This document shows, one piece after another, positions 53,044 through 60,145 of a DNA stretch of 64,000 nt. The number at the start of each line of letters is the position of its first letter. Within the stretch, counting starts at the first letter, position 1. Below the pieces are notes generated by a model. That model was given only the letters and a program-made list of their open reading frames with translations. It had not been told where the DNA came from and searched no databases. Source of the DNA: a virus; IMG/VR virus record IMGVR_UViG_3300046171_000208, positions 37,694-101,693 of that record. The stretch is one strand, 5' to 3'. Both the position numbers and the translations under genes were made by a program.

Positions 53044-53199
53044 ATGAAGGATAAGAAGGCAGCAAAGATATTGATTAAGAGAGCAAAAGCAAACCCAGAA
53101 TTATATACCGATACGGAAGTGAAATACGCAAGACTAATTAAACGAACTTTAAAACTTTCCAGTAATGAGCAACCAATCTCTGAAAATCAATCAAAATAA
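53044..53199 (+). CDS. 51-residue basic protein
   Basis: KDKKAAKILIKRAKANPELY then TDTEVKYARLIKRTLKL: a basic helical peptide, maybe nucleic-acid-binding. Overlaps the next gene by 35 bp. Function unknown. Confidence 0.55.
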   Translation: MKDKKAAKILIKRAKANPELYTDTEVKYARLIKRTLKLSSNEQPISENQSK

Positions 53200-53323
53200 A
53201 GACGGAACTTTTACCGTTGAATGGGATAAACAAGACCCCGAATGGAGTTGGATGAACAACTTGACATCCAAAGAAATTCAAGGTATCATGGAGAAAGCAA
53301 TTCACTTGGATAAGAACAAATGA
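53165..53323 (+). CDS. 52-residue hypothetical protein
   Basis: SNQSLKINQNKDGTFTVEWD then WSWMNNLTSKEIQGIMEKAI. The DGTFTVEWD strand plus C-terminal helix suggests a tiny folded domain. The stop overlaps the following ATG (53320). Confidence 0.6.
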   Translation: MSNQSLKINQNKDGTFTVEWDKQDPEWSWMNNLTSKEIQGIMEKAIHLDKNK

Positions 53324-53705
53324 TAGACGAATTTCTAGTCCATCACTTAATAATTTAAAGGACTCTATCGAGGATGCACTCACAGTAGAATCCCCACAGG
53401 ATATACTGGATTGTATTATGTTGACATTGAAAAGAAATTCACAATACCATCGTGTATGTGCAAGACATTCAAAGGAAGTCTTGGATTTATTGTATGGTGT
53501 GGACAAGAAAAACAATGTAGTTGAAATCAATGCAGGTGCGTTGGATGATGATTACCTTACAGACCCTAAAAAATGGATAGATTATACTGAATTACCAGAT
53601 AGTGGTAAGGTACAAACTGAACCAGAGAATACAGGTCTTATGGATGAGGATGAGTTGATAGCAAATGGTTATCAACTGACCGATACAGGATGGGTTAAAG
53701 CATAA
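53320..53705 (+). CDS. Hypothetical protein, apparently frameshifted near start
   Basis: The ATG at 53320 gives only MIDEFLV then a stop. Two frames on, an uninterrupted run (SLNNLKDSIEDALTVESPQD, then ILDCIMLTLKRNSQYHRVCA) continues to 53705. It either starts at the internal ATG 53418 (95 residues) or is a frameshifted product of about 126 residues; the upstream part looks coding. Acidic C-terminal half ending TGWVKA. Confidence 0.55.
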
Positions 53706-53939
53706 TGGCATTATCCGAAACTGTCAAGTCATCTTTAAGGGATGCACAGGAAGATTTAAAAAATGCTCTTGCGTGTGCAGCCGAGAACAGAGAAACCATT
53801 TATCAGTAAAAATATTGCTGATATGATAGCACAGATTGAAAATGTAATTGATGCAAGTGAAGTAATAGACCAAATAGAACAAAGGAAGGATGGGGATAGT
53901 GGTATGTTTGGTACATTTTTCAATCACGATTTACCATAG
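53705..53939 (+). CDS. Hypothetical protein, apparently frameshifted
   Basis: ALSETVKSSLRDAQEDLKNA stops after 34 residues. One base removed at AACAGAGAAACC (53786-53797) leads into KPFISKNIADMIAQIENVID and DQIEQRKDGDSGMFGTFFNH ending at 53939, about 77 residues. It shares the SLxDAxEDL style with the preceding gene. Confidence 0.5.
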
Positions 53940-53941
53940 TT

Positions 53942-54118
53942 ATGAAGTATCATTTGTATGACGAAAATTATGACCATAAGGGAGATTTCCAGACACTACA
54001 GGAAATGAGAAATTACTTGTGTGAATGGAAATATGACAATAATGATAGAAGTTATATGGATGATACCTTTGATTTTATCAAATCTATCAGATGGCATTGG
54101 GATTTAACCGAACATTAA
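53942..54118 (+). CDS. 58-residue hypothetical protein
   Basis: KYHLYDENYDHKGDFQTLQE then FIKSIRWHWDLTEH: a small aromatic-rich protein with a TLQEMRNYL helix. No ribosome site beyond TAGTT. Function unknown. Confidence 0.55.
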   Translation: MKYHLYDENYDHKGDFQTLQEMRNYLCEWKYDNNDRSYMDDTFDFIKSIRWHWDLTEH

Positions 54119-54132
54119 ATTATCATTAAAAA

Positions 54133-54140
54133 CATAAATA
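54133..54140 (+). promoter_or_regulatory. Late-like box CATAAATA
   Basis: A late-type box 25 bp before the CP12-like gene. Confidence 0.4.
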
Positions 54141-54165
54141 GTATTAACACAAACAAAAAAACATT

Positions 54166-54393
54166 ATGAAATCAATAGAAGACCATATCGAGTTCGATAA
54201 AAAGAAAATTGAAGACCCAACAGTATCTTCAGCAGCAAGAAGACACTATAAAGAGGAACTTCAAGAACTACAAGAATATGTCGGACATCACACAGAAGAG
54301 ATAAAAGCTGGCGACCATCACGACCCAAATGCTCTAGAATTATTTTGCGACTTGCACCCTGACGAACCAGAGTGTCTAGTGTATGACGACTAA
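54166..54393 (+). CDS. cp12: CP12-like Calvin-cycle regulator
   Basis: 75 residues. The C-terminus FCDLHPDEPECLVYDD matches the CP12 C-terminal loop (C...PxxxEC-x-YDD) that inserts into GAPDH. The preceding helix RRHYKEELQELQEYVGHH sits where CP12 has its core helix. The N-terminal Cys pair of plant CP12 is missing, as I recall for cyanophage forms. CP12 links PRK and GAPDH and blocks the Calvin cycle; phage CP12 is thought to divert carbon to the pentose phosphate path for nucleotides. Confidence 0.75.
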   Translation: MKSIEDHIEFDKKKIEDPTVSSAARRHYKEELQELQEYVGHHTEEIKAGDHHDPNALELFCDLHPDEPECLVYDD

Positions 54394-54632
54394 CCAGACA
54401 TTTCAATAGCAAAGTCAAGTGCTTTTTTGGCACTATCGGATAATCTTATTACCTTACTAGATTTAACAACTTGAAATCCGAGTAAATCCCCCTCTGGTTT
54501 TTCGGGTAAACCGAAAGGCAAAACTAGAAATATACCTGCGTTGGCAACACATTTCCAACCAACATCTACAAAACCTAATTCCCTTAATGCACATTCTAGT
54601 TTTAAAGAGTGGCAACCATCAATTAATTTCAT
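54390..54632 (-). CDS. Minus-strand small protein
   Basis: 80 residues, MKLIDGCHSLKLECALREL, then KCVANAGIFLVLPFGLPEKP and a C-terminal helix AKKALDFAIEMSG. It fills the gap between two plus-strand genes that otherwise has no plus gene, and its stop overlaps the CP12 stop tail to tail. A minus-strand late box lies 20 bp upstream. Function unknown. A longer in-frame version from 54848 would overlap the methyltransferase and is less likely. Confidence 0.6.
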   Translation of the reverse strand: MKLIDGCHSLKLECALRELGFVDVGWKCVANAGIFLVLPFGLPEKPEGDLLGFQVVKSSKVIRLSDSAKKALDFAIEMSG

Positions 54633-54652
54633 ACGGATAACCGAACTGTAAA

Positions 54653-54659
54653 TATTTAG
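54653..54659 (-). promoter_or_regulatory. Minus-strand late box CTAAATA
   Basis: On the minus strand CTAAATA lies 20 bp before the ATG at 54632, the spacing seen at other late genes here. Confidence 0.5.
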
Positions 54660-54661
54660 TG

Positions 54662-54690
54662 TGGACATTATACCGAAAGTGTGATATAAT
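54662..54690 (+). promoter_or_regulatory. Sigma70 promoter, leaderless
   Basis: TGGACA, 17 bp, TGA-TATAAT (54685-54690). The ATG at 54697 is 6 bp after the -10 box. Confidence 0.7.
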
Positions 54691-54696
54691 ATCTGT

Positions 54697-55254
54697 ATGG
54701 CATCAACAGCATTAAAAGCTTTAACAGCAACTACAGGAACTCGAACTGATTGTTGGAACACCCCACCAGAGTTTGTAGGGGATGTACTAGAATTTTTCGA
54801 TAACAAACTAGATTTAGACCCCTGTTGTAATGACATCGAGAATCCCAATGTACCCGCTAAAAAACTTTTCGACGAGAAAATAAATGGTTTAGCACAAAAT
54901 TGGGTTGCCGAGAGTGTGTTTATGAATCATCCATATAGTAATAGTAAAGAGTGGATACCCTATGCAGTATCACAGTATCAACTAGGACACGCAAAAGAGT
55001 TAGTCCTGTTGATTAAGATGGATGTATCGACAAGATGGTGGAAGTCAATATCAACCTATCCATTTCTAGCAATTAATAAAAGATTAAAATTTGGAAGTGG
55101 AAAAGGTGCAGCACCTTTTCAATCTGCAATAGTTTATCTTGGCGATAGACTTGGTAAGTTTAGACGAATATTCGGTAAATATGGAACCCTTTATATGCCA
55201 GTAATTGAAGTGTCACAAGAGAAGTTGAATCCTCTTGTAGAAGTGCTATATTAA
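54697..55254 (+). CDS. dam: Phage DNA N6-adenine methyltransferase (Dam-like)
   Basis: 185 residues. The catalytic motif is NHPYS (residues 77-81), a variant of DPPY. WNTPPEFVGDVLEFFDNKLD at the start and LDLDPCCN are typical of the phage Dam family. FGSGKGAAPFQSAIVYLG is the conserved end. It probably methylates adenine in phage DNA to avoid restriction. Leaderless mRNA. The C-terminus ends in a TATATT sequence. Confidence 0.88.
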   Translation: MASTALKALTATTGTRTDCWNTPPEFVGDVLEFFDNKLDLDPCCNDIENPNVPAKKLFDEKINGLAQNWVAESVFMNHPYSNSKEWIPYAVSQYQLGHAKELVLLIKMDVSTRWWKSISTYPFLAINKRLKFGSGKGAAPFQSAIVYLGDRLGKFRRIFGKYGTLYMPVIEVSQEKLNPLVEVLY

Positions 55255-55261
55255 TAGTGGG

Positions 55262-55350
55262 GAAACAAAATCGGCATCCAATGGGTTAGGTGCAAGTCCT
55301 AACTATCTCCGAAAGGATAAGGGAAATCATTGAGTGTAAGTCCGTATTTT
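55262..55350 (+). ncRNA. Possible structured RNA leader
   Basis: The gap between genes contains GGGTTAGG-TGCAAG-TCCTAAC (a 6-bp stem), then a small TATC..GAAA..GATA hairpin, then a second GTGTAAGTCC resembling the first GTGCAAGTCC. The dense pairing and lack of coding suggest a folded leader for the gene at 55383. The GGTGCAAGTCC hairpin recalls one cobalamin-aptamer stem, but the rest of that aptamer is not recognised. Confidence 0.35.
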
Positions 55351-55382
55351 TGTTTCTCGCACCTTATTAACAAACAACTCTT

Positions 55383-55826
55383 ATGTCAACCAGAGCAAGA
55401 ATAGGTATTCAATTACCTGATGATTCAATCCTTTCAGTATATCATCACTTTGATGGATACCCAGAGGGATTAGGTGTTAAACTTGTAGAACACTACAACA
55501 CTTATGAGAAAGTTACTGAACTTATAGATGGTGGCAATATGAGTAATTGCTATTCTGATAGTAAGTTTAATGTAGAAACAGGAGAGTTCACACCTATCGC
55601 TGACCCAAAACCTAGTTATTATGGTGGGGATAATGAAGAACCAGTATTAAGTAAGAACTTTGATGAGTTCACACGAATAGATTGTTGGCAAGAGTTTTCT
55701 TATGTGTTTGTCACAGACAGATGGGTAGCATACTCTACCGAACAAAAGTTTAATGAAGATTATAGTAAGATTACCAGAGTAATTGTCAAGGAGGTAGAAA
55801 TCCCAAAAAAGCAGACAGTTGAATAA
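55383..55826 (+). CDS. Conserved phage protein (STRARIGI family)
   Basis: 147 residues. STRARIGIQLPDDSILSVYH then HFDGYPEGLGVKLVEHYNT is a pattern widely found in phages and some bacteria, of unknown function. The C-terminus is beta-rich with DRWVAYSTEQKF. Its end carries the dyad of the next promoter, and a terminator follows. Confidence 0.75.
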   Translation: MSTRARIGIQLPDDSILSVYHHFDGYPEGLGVKLVEHYNTYEKVTELIDGGNMSNCYSDSKFNVETGEFTPIADPKPSYYGGDNEEPVLSKNFDEFTRIDCWQEFSYVFVTDRWVAYSTEQKFNEDYSKITRVIVKEVEIPKKQTVE

Positions 55827-55869
55827 GTGGCACAAGGGGGTGGTCAACCCCCTTTTTTATTGCTATAAT
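55814..55869 (+). promoter_or_regulatory. Dyad early promoter with embedded terminator
   Basis: Dyad GACA-N10-TGGC (55814-55831), 32 bp, TATAAT (55864). The -35 TGGTCA is in the terminator loop at 55841-55846. Leader AAAGAAACACCCCTATG follows. Length 56 bp, identical to the other members. Confidence 0.7.
55836..55858 (+). terminator. Terminator inside promoter
   Basis: GGGGGT / ACCCCC stem with loop GGTCA and six Ts, ending the gene at 55826. Confidence 0.85.
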
Positions 55870-55895
55870 AGATGTATAAACAAAGAAACACCCCT

Positions 55896-56352
55896 ATGGA
55901 AAAAGTAATCGGAGAATCAGTAAGAGAAACAAATCAAGACATTTCTAAACAGATATGTTGATGACTATTGCAAAGCACTTAATGAGAACTACAAACAGGA
56001 CACAATTAGAAGTCTTGAGCATAACTTGAAGCGTGACCCTGATTGCACTTATTCAGCAAATCAACTTGTTAAAATTATGCAAGGTAAAGCAAACCTAGAC
56101 AGATTTAGATATAGTGAAGGTAAGAAGTATTTAAAAGTGACCAGAGAAGAGTATAACGAAAAAACTGGTTATTGGAGAGATACTACAGTTCACGCATTTG
56201 TAGATAAAAAAACTGGGGATGTATTCAAACCTGCATCTTGGAAAGCACCCGCAAAACACGTTAGATTTAGTTTTTGCAACAAAAAAGACTATGTTGTTCT
56301 AACTGACCCTAGATGTGTAGGATGGGCGGGTGGATACTTATACTTAAGGTAA
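55896..56352 (+). CDS. Conserved cyanophage protein, apparently frameshifted
   Basis: EKVIGESVRETNQDISK stops after 21 residues; one base removed at TCTAAACAGATA (55944-55955) joins RYVDDYCKALNENYKQDTIR and on to VHAFVDKKTGDVFKPASWKA and GWAGGYLYLR, about 151 residues. VHAFVDxKTGxVxKPASWxxP is a motif I know from cyanophage proteins of unknown function. Confidence 0.6.
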
Positions 56353-56353
56353 A

Positions 56354-56494
56354 ATGAAATTATCAATCAGAGAAAAACTAATTTTTATTGTTTCATTTCT
56401 ATGGATGCTACATTGGGGAACTAATATAGCAAACCTAATTATTGACACATTCTTGTTAAAAAATGGTGTCAGATTATTACCATTTGGGTTATAA
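56354..56494 (+). CDS. 46-residue membrane protein
   Basis: KLSIREKLIFIVSFLWMLHW then NIANLIIDTFLLKNGVRLL: a basic N-terminus followed by one or two hydrophobic helices. Probably inner-membrane. Its end carries a TGTCAGA box 29 bp before a TATAAT (56503) that may drive the next gene. Confidence 0.5.
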   Translation: MKLSIREKLIFIVSFLWMLHWGTNIANLIIDTFLLKNGVRLLPFGL

Positions 56495-56583
56495 TTTTAC
56501 TATATAATCTCGTATGTGTTAATATAAGGTCAATAGAGAGAGAATAATATTAGTTTAAAAGCAAACTACTATCACTCAAACAA

Positions 56584-57501
56584 ATGCAACTCAAACACAT
56601 TGAACATCCCGAAGATACTATTCTTACTGGAGACTTATCAGCAATTAACTGGTTTACTATACAGGGAAAGGTATCTCTTAAAATAGATGGTTGCCCTGCT
56701 ATTGTATGGGGAACTAATCCCGAAAATGATAAATTTTTCGTAGGAACTAAATCAGTATTCAATAAAGTCAAGAAGATGGTATGTCACTCTCACGAAGAGA
56801 TTGATATATTATATGCAGATAAACCTGACTTGGCAAATAAATTACACTCTTGTTTTGATAATCTAATCAGAACAGATACAATATATCAGGGAGACTTACT
56901 TGGTATCGGTGGCGATGACTATTACCAACCGAATACAATAGGTTATCTATTTCCATTTAAGATAGACCATAATATTATTATTGCACCACACACAGAGTAT
57001 ATCGCTACAGGTAACACTTTAGTTGATACTCACGCAATACCATTAGACCATACACTTGAAACTGACCTTGATAAAGTCTTGTATGTTCAATGTGATGCAA
57101 TCGCTAAATTTCAAGAGTTTGTATATGATAGATGTCAGTTTGCAAAACAAATGGCAACTATGGTGGAATTTGTAGATAATAAAAAAGCACAAGAATTAAA
57201 GAAAACTATTAATCATTGTATTCGTATTGGAACAAGAATGACAGATGATGTGATTGATACTATATCAGATTCACATAATATTGACCCTAACTTGATGAGA
57301 CTTTGGAAGTTAGTCAAGTCAATCAAAATGGATGCACTCAAAAGATGTGAACACAATGCTTGGTGGTCAACATTTAATGACGATGGCGAAATAGATGGCG
57401 AAGGTTATGTAATGTGGAATAGGTGGGGTATATACAAATTAGTTGATAGGGATGAGTTTAGCAGATTAAACTTCCTTACAAGTGGAGCTTGGGACAGTTA
57501 A
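56584..57501 (+). CDS. KxDG protein, nucleotidyltransferase/ligase-like (DUF6267-like)
   Basis: 305 residues. KVSLKIDGCPAIVWGTNP contains K33-x-D-G36, the adenylated lysine motif of ligases, followed by FFVGTKSVFNKVKK and later YQGDLLGIGG. I associate this order with phage DUF6267 proteins. It may be a DNA/RNA ligase relative, but other ligase motifs are not clear. The C-terminus ends in a dyad element of the next promoter. Confidence 0.6.
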   Translation: MQLKHIEHPEDTILTGDLSAINWFTIQGKVSLKIDGCPAIVWGTNPENDKFFVGTKSVFNKVKKMVCHSHEEIDILYADKPDLANKLHSCFDNLIRTDTIYQGDLLGIGGDDYYQPNTIGYLFPFKIDHNIIIAPHTEYIATGNTLVDTHAIPLDHTLETDLDKVLYVQCDAIAKFQEFVYDRCQFAKQMATMVEFVDNKKAQELKKTINHCIRIGTRMTDDVIDTISDSHNIDPNLMRLWKLVKSIKMDALKRCEHNAWWSTFNDDGEIDGEGYVMWNRWGIYKLVDRDEFSRLNFLTSGAWDS

Positions 57502-57548
57502 ATATGTGTCACAACCTACCACGCATAGGTTATAAAATGCCCTATAAT
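57493..57548 (+). promoter_or_regulatory. Dyad early promoter
   Basis: GACA-N10-TGTC (57493-57510), 32 bp, TATAAT (57543-57548), no clear -35. It overlaps the end of the upstream gene. Leader ends TCAAGAAATCCCTTATTATG. Confidence 0.7.
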
Positions 57549-57575
57549 AGAGAAGTAATCAAGAAATCCCTTATT

Positions 57576-57863
57576 ATGAACTCAGGAACACCAAGCACAG
57601 CACTCAACGATATGCTTACAGATTTTGTGAAGTATGTTGATAGTTTCTATGGAGTAAATGACCCTTTATATCCTATGATAAATCAGGAGACAAAACAACC
57701 ATTAAACACAGTTGACATCTATAGTGCTACTCAATTCTATCTTTCACAATGTAGTGATGAGAGAGTCACTAATTGCACTTGGGGAGACGGAGACTCTCTT
57801 GACAGAGAAAGAGTCAGAGACATTCTACTTGAAGAGTACAACTACAAGTTTGTAGGAGAGTAA
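57576..57863 (+). CDS. Conserved small phage protein
   Basis: 95 residues from the ATG at 57576. The longer frame from 57489 is rejected because the promoter lies inside it. NSGTPSTALNDMLTDFVKYV then SATQFYLSQCSDERVTNCTW. Function unknown. Coupled to the following gene with 1 bp gap. Confidence 0.6.
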   Translation: MNSGTPSTALNDMLTDFVKYVDSFYGVNDPLYPMINQETKQPLNTVDIYSATQFYLSQCSDERVTNCTWGDGDSLDRERVRDILLEEYNYKFVGE

Positions 57864-57864
57864 G

Positions 57865-58093
57865 ATGACAAAAATCAGAGGAGACTTTCCACAGACACCT
57901 CTTAAGTTGACCTTGAGAGAAGAACAGATAAGCACTATTCTCTATTGTTTAGAGGGTTATGTGCAAGGTAACGATGATGACAGAATTGGTAGAAGAGTTA
58001 GACGAAATCTTTGAAGTCTTGGAAACAACTGTTGACAAGTTTTACAACAAGATTGAAAAGGCAAGAGCAAAACAACCAGAGGAGGAATGGTAA
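57865..58093 (+). CDS. Small helical protein, apparently frameshifted
   Basis: TKIRGDFPQTPLKLTLREEQ stops after 49 residues; one A removed at GACGAAATC (58001-58012) continues as RRIFEVLETTVDKFYNKIEK to 58093, about 75 residues. Alternatively the second half is a separate gene from an ATG near 57975 (MTELVEELDEIFEVLE). The fused reading fits the TLRxxQIxTILYxLEGYV pattern I know from cyanophages. Confidence 0.5.
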
Positions 58094-58344
58094 TGGCAAA
58101 ACACACACTTGAATTAGATGATATGGAATTGACAGCACTCATCATACACCTTGAAGGTCAAAATGAAATAATGTGTGAGTCAAGATTGAACTGTAGTAAC
58201 CCAAGTGAAACACCTGATAGAGAAGAAGTGCTATTGAATATGGTATATGAAAAGGCATTTACAATGGGTTGGGATAAACACATAAACCCAAAGGTCGATT
58301 TTGATTTAATTAAAAACCAAGATAGGATTTACAAGTACAAATGA
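58093..58344 (+). CDS. Small acidic helical protein
   Basis: 83 residues from the ATG at 58093, after AGGAGG and overlapping the previous stop. AKHTLELDDMELTALIIHLE then MCESRLNCSNPSETPDREEV. The pattern is a helical hypothetical; function unknown. ATGA overlap with the zinc-finger gene. Confidence 0.6.
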   Translation: MAKHTLELDDMELTALIIHLEGQNEIMCESRLNCSNPSETPDREEVLLNMVYEKAFTMGWDKHINPKVDFDLIKNQDRIYKYK

Positions 58345-58577
58345 CATCATCAAGTTATCAGGATTGGACACACGAAGTACTTAACACACACTTGAGAGTT
58401 TCAAGTATCATACCAACACGCACAGTTGACAAGTACACTAGGGCAGGGCGATATGGTAAAACCATAGTTTGCCCAGAGTGTAACAAAGTTGCCACAGTAT
58501 ATCACTTTAGTTGGTCAGCACTCGGTTGTCAAGAGTGTGGTGCTATGGTAGAAAAAAATCAATGGAGATTATTATGA
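58341..58577 (+). CDS. Small zinc-finger protein
   Basis: 78 residues. Four cysteines as CPEC (44-47) and CQEC (63-66), 15 residues apart, form a likely zinc ribbon, with VDKYTRAGRYGKTIV before it. May bind nucleic acid or protein. Conserved in cyanophages to my recollection. Coupled by ATGA to its neighbours. Confidence 0.7.
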   Translation: MTSSSYQDWTHEVLNTHLRVSSIIPTRTVDKYTRAGRYGKTIVCPECNKVATVYHFSWSALGCQECGAMVEKNQWRLL

Positions 58578-58741
58578 ATTTAGACAATTACGAACTAACA
58601 ACTATAGATTACGCATTAAAGTATTACCTTAAAGAAAATCCAAATCTTGATGAGGAAGATATTGAGTGGTGTAATTTAGTAAGAGAAAAAGTGGATAGCA
58701 TTATAATATCACAGGCAAAGTATGATATGGAATGTGGTTAG
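58574..58741 (+). CDS. Small acidic hypothetical protein
   Basis: 55 residues from the ATG overlapping the previous stop. NLDNYELTTIDYALKYYLKE then EEDIEWCNLVREKVDSIIIS. Helical; function unknown. It ends 1 bp before a dyad promoter. Confidence 0.55.
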   Translation: MNLDNYELTTIDYALKYYLKENPNLDEEDIEWCNLVREKVDSIIISQAKYDMECG

Positions 58742-58796
58742 GACAGTTAAATTACTGTCACACCACATTGATATATGGTAAAATTTTTGCTATAAT
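58742..58796 (+). promoter_or_regulatory. Dyad early promoter
   Basis: Perfect GACAGT-N6-ACTGTC palindrome (58742-58759), TTGATA (58768), 17 bp, TGC-TATAAT (58791-58796). Confidence 0.75.
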
Positions 58797-58811
58797 AGTA
58801 TTAGTTACAAA

Positions 58812-59312
58812 ATGATTATGACCCCCGAAGAAAAGTATCGTGACCTCTACGAACAAATGTATGACCTATGTGACGAACAGGGTTGGGGAGACCCATTCTC
58901 TTATGCAAGGTCAAGAGAAATCTATATGGCAGGTTTACTTGGTCATAAAGTTGCAGATGATTATTCTGGGGAAGATGCAATAGATGAAGATGGTGGATGT
59001 GAATACAAATCTACCATAGGTAAGAGTGTCAATGGAACTTATAATGGTATAAGTGTTCAAGATGATTGGGATGACCAAGCTAGGTATATCATAGAGGATA
59101 AAATTGGTAAGTATGAAAACCATTATTATGCAAGATTTGATGGTGGTAGAATTGCAGAGGTATGGAAGTTAGATGCTAACAACGTACTAAAGATTTTATT
59201 ACCGAAGATTAAGAAACAGTTTAATGAAGGTACATCACACAAGAAAGACCCTAGAATAGGGGTAAGTATCAGTACAAAACAAATCAAGGAATATGGTACA
59301 AGAATTAGATAG
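58812..59312 (+). CDS. Candidate endonuclease (ExK) next to methyltransferase
   Basis: 166 residues. The segment DYSGEDAIDEDGGCEYKSTI holds Asp55/Asp58 and Glu64-x-Lys66, the order of a PD-(D/E)XK site. EYKST is frequent in type II restriction enzymes. KYENHYYARFDGGRIAEVWK could be the following strands. It overlaps a DNA methyltransferase gene by 20 bp, which supports an R-M-like pair. No family was recognised outright, so this remains a candidate. Confidence 0.5.
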   Translation: MIMTPEEKYRDLYEQMYDLCDEQGWGDPFSYARSREIYMAGLLGHKVADDYSGEDAIDEDGGCEYKSTIGKSVNGTYNGISVQDDWDDQARYIIEDKIGKYENHYYARFDGGRIAEVWKLDANNVLKILLPKIKKQFNEGTSHKKDPRIGVSISTKQIKEYGTRIR

Positions 59313-59868
59313 TGGTAAGTTAATGTTCTCAGGTGGTAACAACGATGAGTGTTACACACCTGACTATGGTGTCAAACCTATTCTCAAGTATATTCCAGAG
59401 GGTGCTATAGTCTGGTGTCCTTTTGATACAGAGGAGAGTGAGTTTGTCAAGCAAATATCAAAACAGAATGAAGTTGAATACTCACACATATCAACTGGTC
59501 ATAACTTCTTTGATTATGAACCTGATGAGTGGGATGTAATGGTATCTAATCCACCTTTTACCAATAAGAGAAAGTACTTTGAGAGAGCATTATCACTTGG
59601 CAAACCTTTTGCCTTGATAATGACAAATACTTGGTTGAATGACTCAGCACCAAAACAACTATTCAAGGATAAGGACTTACAGTTGCTTATGTTTGATAAG
59701 AGAATGAAGTTTATTAGTCCAGATGGTAGAGACAATGATAAGATAACATTTAGTAGCAGTTACTATTGTTATAACATACTACCAAAACAAATAGTAATGG
59801 AGGAGTTGGATGTGCCACCTAAAAAAGTGTCCACTAAAGGTAGAAGTCAAGCAGTTTTACCACTATAA
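59293..59868 (+). CDS. DNA adenine methyltransferase, NPPF type
   Basis: 191 residues, AAGGA ribosome site. The catalytic motif is SNPPFTNK (residues 85-92). DECYTPDYGVKPILKYIPEG at the start is the SAM-binding region as found in phage adenine methylases. The end overlaps the TATAAT of the next promoter (stop TAA is within it). Functional partner probably the gene at 58812. Confidence 0.8.
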   Translation: MVQELDSGKLMFSGGNNDECYTPDYGVKPILKYIPEGAIVWCPFDTEESEFVKQISKQNEVEYSHISTGHNFFDYEPDEWDVMVSNPPFTNKRKYFERALSLGKPFALIMTNTWLNDSAPKQLFKDKDLQLLMFDKRMKFISPDGRDNDKITFSSSYYCYNILPKQIVMEELDVPPKKVSTKGRSQAVLPL

Positions 59869-59869
59869 T
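59814..59869 (+). promoter_or_regulatory. Dyad early promoter
   Basis: GCCA-N10-TGTC (59814-59831), 32 bp, TATAAT (59864-59869) which contains the stop codon of the methyltransferase. Leader AAAGAGAACCCCTATG. Confidence 0.65.
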
Positions 59870-59893
59870 AGTAATATAACAAAGAGAACCCCT

Positions 59894-60145
59894 ATGAAAA
59901 TCTCATCTGACAAACAACTTAAGAGAGACATCAAGTATCTCAAGAAACAACTTGACGATAACAAAGATGCAATTGATGAAATCCTAGAACACATTGAAAA
60001 AGTGGGTATAGGAAGTGCAGAGTATTTTTGCGAGGAGTTCGTATTTATCCCTGACGATGAAACACCAGAACAAGTTGCAAGACTACACGACCCACTATAC
60101 TTTGACATATCTGAATTTAATTACCACAACTGGGAGGGAAACTAA
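59894..60145 (+). CDS. Small helical protein
   Basis: 83 residues from the ATG after the CCCCT leader. KISSDKQLKRDIKYLKKQLD is a coiled coil, then YFCEEFVFIPDDETPEQVAR and FDISEFNYHNW. Function unknown. Coupled to the next gene (TAATG). Confidence 0.6.
   Translation: MKISSDKQLKRDIKYLKKQLDDNKDAIDEILEHIEKVGIGSAEYFCEEFVFIPDDETPEQVARLHDPLYFDISEFNYHNWEGN

Noticed and set aside
54633-54848. N-terminal extension of the minus-strand protein into the Dam gene
   Set aside because: It would overlap most of the Dam start and its promoter; the ATG at 54632 has a correctly spaced late box.
55262-55350. Cobalamin riboswitch
   Set aside because: Only one hairpin (GGTGCAAGTCC) is similar; the B12 box and the rest of the core are absent.
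57489-57575. N-terminal 29 residues of the frame at 57489
   Set aside because: The promoter at 57493-57548 lies inside it, so the transcript cannot include this start.
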